Assembly (NCBI RefSeq): GCF_009727055.1
Contig: NC_052350.1
Coordinates: 31,696,843 to 31,760,842, forward strand
DNA: 64,000 nucleotides
Origin: Benincasa hispida
Taxonomy: Eukaryota > Streptophyta > Magnoliopsida > Cucurbitales > Cucurbitaceae
Direction of reading: 5' to 3'
Positions 57,601 through 64,000 of this stretch are shown one piece after another (the first letter of the stretch is position 1; each line of letters starts with the position of its first letter). The notes below the pieces were generated by a model. It did no database searches, had not been told where the DNA came from, and was given only the letters and a program-made list of their open reading frames with translations. The position numbers were made by a program, and so were the translations under genes.

Positions 57601-60484
57601 TAAATGTAAAATAGTAAAAACTGTAGCAAATAGTAAATACTATAACAAATAAAGATTTTAAAATAGTGTTGATTGTAGCTAGTTGAGGGTTTTGAAATAG
57701 TATTTACGGTAATAAGAGGTGGTTATTATAGTGTTAGAATAGTTGTTGTCCCCAAAACCCTCTAAGTGGTTATGGACCTTTTTGACTACTAGGGAAGATT
57801 GGTTATTCGATGTCAAAGAAACTCATTTGACCCCACCATGGATTGAACATATTATATGCCTTTTTTTACCCCTAGGTCAACTCATGATGGTTAGATTTTA
57901 TCTATCTTGATTACAAGAGGTTAGTCAGGCATGACTTAAGAATTTGTTTGGATTTTTTAAACCAAACATATATTAATATTGCTTTTTATGTGTCAATACA
58001 TTTAAATTTATTTTTCTGTATTTATAATATTCGAAAAAAGAAAAGAATCTTCATGGAAATTGTTTACGTTGTGTATTTTTGAAGGTGGTGGCCGTGAAGC
58101 AGCTCGATAGAAATGGGCTACAAGGAAACAAGGAATTTCTTGGTGAGGTTAAGGCACTGAGCCTTCTAAAGCATCCAAATCTTGTGAAGTTTAATGGATA
58201 TTGTGCAGATGGAGATCAAAGAATTTTGGTCTATGAATATATGCCAGGAGGTTCTTTGGAAGATTGTCTCTTTGGTATGTACAATTCTATTCTCTAAGCT
58301 TATGAAGTTGCTGTCTACTTAATTCTAGTGCATTTAAAGTTTTCATATAGTTTAACAATATTTACAAAATGATTATGTGGTTTTGCATATTAGATAAACG
58401 TGGATGGAATGATTTATAGCATGATGTGTACAATTATAAGAAAAGAATTGGACAGTTGAACTAAAGTAGCTCATGCAACAGTGGTTATTTTTGAAATAAA
58501 ATATCAAACCTTTTTTCACCGCTCTATCTAGTCTCCTCAAGCTCCTGTTCTTTGTTTGCGAACATTATTTCGATTCAGCTACATATCAAATAAACATGTT
58601 TCATCAGTATTAGTTTAACTACATGAAACTATAATATATTATTTCGATTCAGCTACATATCAAATAAACATGATTCATCAGGATTAGTTTAACCACATAA
58701 AACTATAATACAAAGTTCGATTGAATTGTTTAAGCTTCATGAACTAAAATATTGATCCAATAGCTATACTATAGTTTAGAGAACCAGTATCATTACCATT
58801 AGCCATTCATAATGTGAGAAACTACTCTCTAAAATTTCATATATTGATAAATGTCATCAAACTATGCTTCAATATTGGCAGATAAAAAAGAAGATCGGAA
58901 GCCAATGGATTGGTTTGTTCGTATAAAAATAGCATCAGGAGTTGCTAAGGGATTGGAATACCTGCATGACCAAGCAGATCCTCCCATAATATTTAGAGAC
59001 TTGAAGTCATCAAACATCTTGCTAGATGAAGATTTCAATCCAAAGCTTTCTGATTTCGGGCTAGCGAAGCTTGGCCCCGGCGGTGATAAGTCGCCATTGC
59101 CATCGAGGGTCATGGGGACCTACGGCTACTCTGCTCCTGAATACACAAGAGGTGGTCAGCTTACTTCCAAGTCTGATATTTACAGCTTTGGAGTTGTTAT
59201 GCTTGAACTCATTACTGGAAGAAAAGCCATTGACACTACAAAGCCAAATAACGAGCAGAATCTTGTTGCTTGGGTATGGTTTGCTTTTCAATTTGCATTG
59301 TGTTTAGATTTAAAGTTAGTGTTGTTTCATGAAAATTTTAGTTCCAGTTTTAAAAATCCTTTTTTTACAGCATTTTAAAAGTCTAAGCCAGATTTGAAAT
59401 GTACGTAACTTTTGTTTATAAATCTGACAGAAAAGCATTCTTAAGAACTCGCAAAGAAGCAAGCATAATTTTTGAAATTATGAAACCACAAATCAAATTA
59501 CTATCAAACAAACCCAAATTTATAATACATTACTTAGTATAATTTCTTGCTTTCAGATGATGGATCTTTGAAAACCAACGGGTTATTTTTAATAATTCAA
59601 AATTATTAGTGAGATTCACTTATCTATTAAAAATGAACTCACAAGATAGAGGCATTTTCCTTCTGCTTTGCTCTAGAATTTTACCGGCTATGTAACAGGC
59701 ACAACCATTTTTCCGAGATCCAAAGAGATTTCCAGACCTGGCAGATCCGCTCCTCGGGCGGTTGTTCCCGGAGAAAGATCTGAATCAGGCCGTCGCCGTT
59801 GCTGCCATGTGTCTGCAAGAGGAAGCAGAAGTCCGTCCTCTGATCGGCGACGTCATGACGGCTCTCAGTTTCCTTTCCACAGTTCCAGACGAGAATCTCC
59901 GTCCACTTCCTTACCCGCCGGAGCCGGAACCCGAACCTGAGGAGGAGAATCAAGATGATGATTATTCCTCTTCAGATTCTTCAGATTCCGATACCGAATC
60001 TCGAAAAATCGGAAAAGACAAAGACAGCGCATCTGCAAATTTCACAAGCGCAAGAAACCACGAAACAGATACCTCAGATGATGAAGATGAACGAGAAGGA
60101 AAAAAAAGCAAATCAGGCAAGAAAAAAGCGAAAAACAAAGAATCTGAACAGAAACGAGTCGTATTCAAAGACGATATACAACCACCGCCAAATCACACCA
60201 GAAAAGATAGCTCCTCATCAAGCGATGGAGGCTCTTCACCTAGAAGCAGCAACGCATCGGAAAATAGAAGAATCGACAGCCTTGAAAGTAGCAGAGATTC
60301 AGAAGGAGGAGGAGATTCATCGTTCAAACTGCAAAACGAACCTTCCGATAATGTAAATATTAACGATTCTACATTAGAGCATACCAGCAGTAGGGAATCG
60401 CATACTGGCAACGAAGAATTCGAAGCTCATAATAACTACAGCAGCGATTCCGACGACGGCTCTGAACATGGCGGCGAAGAATGA
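54563..60484 (+). CDS. Receptor-like cytoplasmic kinase, subfamily VII (LIP1/LIP2-like), five exons
   Basis: Exons: 54563-54710, 57150-57328, 58085-58274, 58882-59273, 59699-60484; all introns are GT-AG and the phases join, giving 564 residues. A second ATG at 54566 gives MSCFPCF, whose Cys pair suits palmitoylation and plasma-membrane anchoring. Exon 1 has a poly-Asn run. Kinase landmarks: GEGGFGKV (93-100), VAVK lysine 114, RDLK aspartate 212, DFG 230-232, [10 protein letters not shown] (250-259), and a domain end near residue 364. The blocks [25 protein letters not shown] and [20 protein letters not shown] match RLCK-VII. They are closest by eye to Arabidopsis LIP1/LIP2, which act in pollen-tube responses to LURE peptides. 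The HRD position is FRD where the family usually has YRD. A 200-residue acidic, serine-rich tail follows (365-564). Role in this species is inferred. Confidence 0.92.
54619..54650 (+). repeat. (AAT)n microsatellite encoding poly-asparagine
   Basis: A run of AAT triplets inside exon 1 of the kinase, in frame, encoding about ten consecutive Asn residues. It lies between the Cys-containing N-terminus and a serine-rich stretch. Length polymorphism would change only the linker. Confidence 0.9.
54911..55170. mobile_element. MITE-like element, intron 1, copy 1
   Basis: It starts near GCCCGTTTAGTAACTATTTG and ends with AAACAAAATGATTACC, near-inverted ends. Interior wording (AGGTCTATTTCATC, AAGTACAATAAC, TTTTTGAAAGCTACATTTTTT) is shared with the copy at 56680-56996. 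Ends are diverged and the duplication is not clear. Confidence 0.6.
55171..55373. repeat. Three 67-68-bp tandem units in intron 1
   Basis: Units 55171-55237, 55238-55305 and 55306-55373 each begin TAAATTA, contain GATGTAGAATCTAT near the centre, and end GATGAAAGCC or GATGAATGTC. They directly abut MITE copy 1. Confidence 0.88.
55374..56399. other. Kinase intron 1, AT-rich part
   Basis: Homopolymer A-tracts at about 55751-55769 and near 55866-55912. A local theme AAACTTA(C/T)AATAATT with its near-complement lies at 55550-55650. No gene. Confidence 0.45.
56400..56480. repeat. 38-bp foldback (hairpin) in kinase intron 1
   Basis: The left arm 56400-56437 and right arm 56443-56480 are inverted repeats matching at 35 of 38 positions, around a 5-base loop TTATT. 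The inner 15 bp (TTGTACACACGATG and complement) are perfect. It lies on the sense strand of an intron, so the pre-mRNA would carry the stem. Confidence 0.92.
56680..56996. mobile_element. MITE-like element, intron 1, copy 2
   Basis: Ends are near-inverted: GATCCCATTTGGTGATCATT at the left and AATAGTTACCAAACGAGGTC at the right. The interior is homologous to 54911-55170. This pattern of GG(T/C)CC-like ends and TTTGGTAACC is common in small plant non-autonomous elements. The family is not assigned. Confidence 0.65.
57329..58084 (+). other. Kinase intron 2
   Basis: Donor CCAG|GTAACT and acceptor TTTTGAAG|GTGGTG. AT-rich with repeated ATAGTAAATA/GTAGCAAAT wording near 57540-57690. No gene. Confidence 0.7.
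58275..58881 (+). repeat. Kinase intron 3 with a 74-bp tandem duplication
   Basis: Donor TTTG|GTATGT, acceptor TTGGCAG|ATAAAA. Within it, 58566-58639 and 58640-58713 are a tandem duplicate sharing TATTTCGATTCAGCTACATA and AAACTATAATA, with a few differences. Confidence 0.8.
59274..59698 (+). other. Kinase intron 4
   Basis: Donor CTTGG|GTATGG, acceptor TGTAACAG|GCACAA. No internal feature seen. Reading through the donor would add about 35 residues and a stop (59376-59378), removing the kinase C-lobe. Confidence 0.75.
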
Positions 60485-61282
60485 GAAATTTGGGGGGAAA
60501 TCTGAAGAAGACCAAGAGGGAAAATGTTCCAATTTTTCTTTTCTCGTGAGGGGGGGAAAATACTATTTTAAGTAGTAGCTTGGAGTGTTTTAAAAGATTT
60601 CACTCTTCATTGAATTTCTCTTTTTCTTTTTTTTCTTTTTTTCTATTTATATCTTATAATCGAATGTTGATACGTCATGAAAAATTTATACCCATTTTAA
60701 ACCCAATCAAATAACTAAAAAAATGAGTTAAGTTTATTATATAAATAATCTTTTGTTTTCTATATTACATGGAAGATATGTGTTAATTAGTTTAGCTATG
60801 TTTTTATTAACTCATTCATAATTAAATTTATCTTGTTTTTTTAAATTGATATTGTTATATACTAGTCTTTCAATATGTGTGATGTGTCATGGTCATACTT
60901 TGTCTAGGGTGTGTGTTCATGGTAGAATGCTATGTCGACTCCTTTTTCTCATGTTTTCATCTTATGTATTTCATTATTCATGTTAGTTTACTTTCCTAGT
61001 AATTTTTTTAGTTTGTGAATTCTTGCCATTTTCCATGTGCAAGGGTGACATAACAAAAAAAAAAAATAATAATAATATACTATAAGACTGGTTGGCAATC
61101 CTTCATATTACGAGTTATAAACTATCTAAGTTATTGTTGTCTCTTTCTTGCTTGCTAGCTTGCAAATAGCATGATTTGCTCGAGGGCAAGAATAAGTGTT
61201 GCACTACTGCTTCATGAGTCTTAAAGAAGTATGATGGTGACAATTGATATTAGAGTCTTAAGATGTCTTAGAAAGTCGGGTC
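60485..61282. other. 3' region of the kinase gene, then LTR-like DNA
   Basis: The first ~150 bp are the presumed 3' untranslated region (G-run at 60548-60557, T-rich end). From about 60840 the sequence probably belongs to the LTR whose end is at 61288, but its start could not be placed. Confidence 0.4.
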
Positions 61283-62210
61283 GTTACAATTGGTATCAGA
61301 AGGAAACCTCTCCCAATAAGATGTGGTTCGGGGATGAACCAAGTGGAAGCTGGTGGGCATGTAATGACTCGTCTAGAAGGGAGACATGACTGAACTGAGA
61401 TCACATATGAATGAGAGAGATTCTAAGGACATGAATACAATGGTTAAGAAGGGCTTAAGAGAATTAAAAGTTACTACCTATACCAACAAGATGACCATAA
61501 AGAACAAGTACCCTCTTCCTAGGATTGATGATTTGTTTGACTAGGTGCAAGGAGCTACAATATTCTTCAAGATTGATCTTCGTTTAGGATATTGTCAGTT
61601 AAGGATAAAAGACAGTGATATTTCGAAGATAGCAATCCATTCCATATATGGACATTACGAGTTCATCATAATGTCATTTGGCCTGACAGATACCCTACAG
61701 TTTTTATGGACCTGGCGAATAGAAGTTAGTTTATGCACAAGTTCTCACGGTATCAGATGGATCAGGAAGTTTTGTTACTTGCAGTGATGCCTCCAAGAAA
61801 GAATTGGGCGTGTGCTGATGCAGCAGGGTAAAGTAATTGCTAATGTCTCTCGTCAGTTGAAGAATCATAAACGAAACTACCCTACGCATGATTTGGAGTT
61901 GACAGCAGTGGTTTTCGCTTTAAAGATTTGGAGACATTATTTGTACGGAGAGAAGATACAAAATTTCACAGACCATAAGAGCTTAAAATACTTATTCACT
62001 CATAAGGAGTTAAACATGAGACAACACAGATGGCTAGAGTTAGTGAAAGATTATGATTGTGAGATTTTGTACCATCGTGGCAAGAAAATATGGTGGCAGA
62101 TGCTTTAAGTAGAAAAATAGCCCATTCAACAACCTTAATTACCAAACAGAAAATCACTCAGCCTACCATTTTGGGAATTCGTTTGATTAGGGAGCTAGGA
62201 ACACAACTAC
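61283..62210 (+). mobile_element. Internally deleted gypsy (Tekay/Del-like) element fragment
   Basis: An LTR end GGTCGTTACA (to 61288) is followed by the Met-tRNA primer site TGGTATCAGA (61291-61300). A fragment of reverse transcriptase comes next: KYPLPRIDDLFD, stop at 61541-61543, then [20 protein letters not shown] and [15 protein letters not shown]. RNase H follows in another frame from about 61780: [52 protein letters not shown]. Gag, protease, the YxDD-containing half of RT and the integrase are absent. It is dead and truncated by the copia LTR at its right. Confidence 0.82.
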
Positions 62211-62214
62211 ACAA

Positions 62215-63556
62215 TAAAGAAATCACTCATTCCCCAACGTCGAGGCAAGTAGATAAATTGCTCCCTTAAGAGCTAATTCTGGGGTTTGAACAATATCGCG
62301 CCACACCCTCTCCTAGCCCGAGAGGGGTTTGGTCATAGTTGGACTATGATTTATTGTTCATTAGTGGGATTAGTGGCACTTAAAGAGTTAGATGTAACTA
62401 TAGAGGGAAAACGGTAATTTTGGCCCATGTGTACTTACGAGCAATTTGTGAAGGGTCATTGTACTGTTGACTGGTTATATCCAATTGACACAAAAATATA
62501 TCTGTGATACAAAGAGTGTAGCTGTCGGTCTTTAGTGGAGTGTCCGAAAGTTAACGGATGGTGAATAATTTAATTAAAGAGTTTAATTAATTATACACGT
62601 ACCGTTAGAGCTTCAAGTTACAGGTCCATGAGGTCCTCTCTATAGCTCAACGAGAATTAATGAGAATCAATTTTTGGATTAATTTGAATCTTTTAAATTA
62701 ATTGAGGGAATTAATTATATGTGATATAATTAATTTAATTTAATTATATATGATATAATTACTATAATGTAATTGATACATTATAATATAAAGTTTATTT
62801 GAGAGAGAATAAATATTTGAATATGATTCAAATATTAATTATGTGAATTGGATTCATATAATTAAGTTTAATATAAATGTGATTTATATTAAAAGTCATT
62901 AGTGAGAAAGAAATTAAAACTATAGGTTATATTGTATTTGATACAATATAGAAACTATAGGTTATATGTTATATTTGATATAACATATAGTTTAATGTAC
63001 ATTATATGACAAGGTAATTATCTTATAAATATATATTAATTGATTTATTAAAATAAATAAATTTTATTTAATTTATTTTTTAAAATCAATTTTGGGAGGG
63101 AGTTGAATCCCCCTCTTTTCTCTCTTCAACGTGATAGTGGGGAATATGGAGTGGTTGTTCTTCTTTTCCCTCTGTTTTTACATAAACTAAGTTATAGACC
63201 ACAAAAGTTTATAGATAGGTTATGAATCCTCATTCTTCTTTTTCTCTCAACTCTAAAATCCCCCGCCTTTAAAATAGTCGGAGCCCATGTAACTCCTGAA
63301 TTCTCACTCAAAGAATAATGATGTTTCCACCATGGTGGTGTTTGTCGGTTCGAGGGATTCCATTGAAGAAGGTAAGAGTTCCCAAACCCATTTTATTCTT
63401 CTACATAATGTAATTTCAAGCATGTTGTATTTTCTAATTAAATGCATAATTTTGTATGTTCTTCTCTGTAAAAATTCTTTTTTTTTTTTTTGGGTAAAAA
63501 TTGGGATTTGGGTCTGATCCCCATTTTTGCTCACGAACTTTTAGTGGTTCCTTTAA
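62215..63556 (+). mobile_element. Ty1/copia LTR, 5'-truncated, plus orientation
   Basis: The only plus-orientation copy of the copia LTR family seen at 1-1853. It matches from the CGAGGCA...AAGTAGATA word (about 62221) onward and is cut off at its start by the gypsy fragment. The AT-rich middle (62560-63060) and a T-run (63478-63491) precede the primer site. ORFs at 63304-63534 are fortuitous. Confidence 0.65.
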
Positions 63557-63557
63557 T

Positions 63558-63569
63558 TGATATCAGAGC
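63558..63569 (+). promoter_or_regulatory. Met-tRNA primer-binding site of copia element
   Basis: TGATATCAGAGC is one base from the standard TGGTATCAGAGC. It immediately follows the LTR and fixes its plus orientation. Confidence 0.75.
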
Positions 63570-64000
63570 GGGGGTTTTAGCCCAAATATCTTCAAAATTT
63601 CAAAAAGATTTTACAATTTAATGGAGGGATCAAACATTATGTATAATTCATGTGATGGTTGTCTATGAATGTTATTTGCAATTATGAATGTTTTCAGGAT
63701 TGGGCATTTAGATTGTTTGCTTTCATTTACAAAATTGTTTTGTAAGAGCCCATGTTTGGGGCATTAAATCGCTATCGAGACTGTATTTTTATGTTGTGGA
63801 GTCGTTCGTGAGTGTCCCGGTCGATTTCTAAAGAAAACGAGGCAAAATTTTGTGGCGTTTTGAAGGAGTTCAAATCTGTACAGTAGGCGAATGTACAATA
63901 GCGTCTTGACATTGCGATGCTGCAGACGATAATCTTTTCCATAGTGTTGCGACTCTAGGGCACGACATCACGATGCTCGAGATGGAGAAGATGTTGGGAT
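63570..64000 (+). mobile_element. Start of the copia internal region, no clear gag
   Basis: ATGGAGGGATC at 63620 could be a gag start but soon meets stops. From about 63720 to the window end the sequence is GC-richer, with CATTGCGATGCTGCAG and GTTGCGACTCTAGGG-like words similar in flavour to 5400-5760. It may therefore be another inserted repeat. No domain recognised. Confidence 0.4.

Noticed and set aside
61812..62108. Intact RNase H gene
   Set aside because: It has the domain but is a fragment lacking its RT partner and integrase, embedded in a deleted gypsy element.
1..64000. A previously undescribed multi-gene system
   Set aside because: Apart from two well-known host gene families, every coding signal I can identify belongs to known transposon families; no co-oriented cluster of unknown genes exists here.

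Overview
This is plant nuclear DNA, most likely from a dicot with a repeat-rich genome. It holds two complete host genes, one possible fragment of a third, and many nested, decayed transposable elements (Ty3/gypsy, Ty1/copia, CACTA, hAT, MITEs). The genes have plant GT-AG introns and their products closely match Arabidopsis families. The abundance of short TATCA(N)TGATA repeats would fit a cucurbit, but that is a guess from memory. No prokaryotic gene, CRISPR array, tRNA or rRNA gene was seen.

Layout. 1-11084: a copia LTR; a clean solo LTR (2229-3882) with a perfect 5-bp target duplication; a short stretch resembling the first exon of a dynein light chain with a nonsense codon; then gypsy LTRs interrupted by another copia LTR. 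11900-16037: a GONST3/GGLT1-type Golgi GDP-sugar transporter with a single coding exon (14892-16037), probably preceded by a long leader intron that carries a broken hAT BED-finger fragment. 17685-18093: a hAT-type MITE. 18520-19400: a block of short inverted TATCA repeats. 19850-25850: the 3' end of a copia element cut by a decayed CACTA element. 25854-38095: one Tat/Athila-type gypsy element on the minus strand, itself hit by three later LTR insertions. 38380-46594: a second gypsy element on the minus strand, with an LTR-PBS remnant inserted in its pol C-terminus. 46595-53400: fragments of gypsy and copia LTRs and AT-rich DNA. 54563-60484: a five-exon receptor-like cytoplasmic kinase of subfamily VII, closest by eye to LIP1/LIP2. 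61250-64000: fragments of gypsy and copia elements.

The two host genes are unrelated in function. The transporter would supply GDP-L-galactose to the Golgi for cell-wall polysaccharide synthesis. The kinase would be a membrane-anchored signalling kinase; its nearest Arabidopsis relatives act in pollen-tube guidance.

The most striking anomaly is technical. Two 38-bp back-to-back Tn5 mosaic-end junctions (42705-42742 and 42881-42918) are embedded in the second gypsy element and flank a 138-bp duplicate of nearby sequence. They match the Nextera mate-pair junction adapter, so the assembly is chimeric there and the RT to RNase H stretch is missing. I found no convincing undescribed biological system. 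The most interesting biological signals are a conserved hairpin at the ends of one LTR family, a 38-bp foldback in the kinase's first intron, and the kinase's long acidic serine-rich tail.
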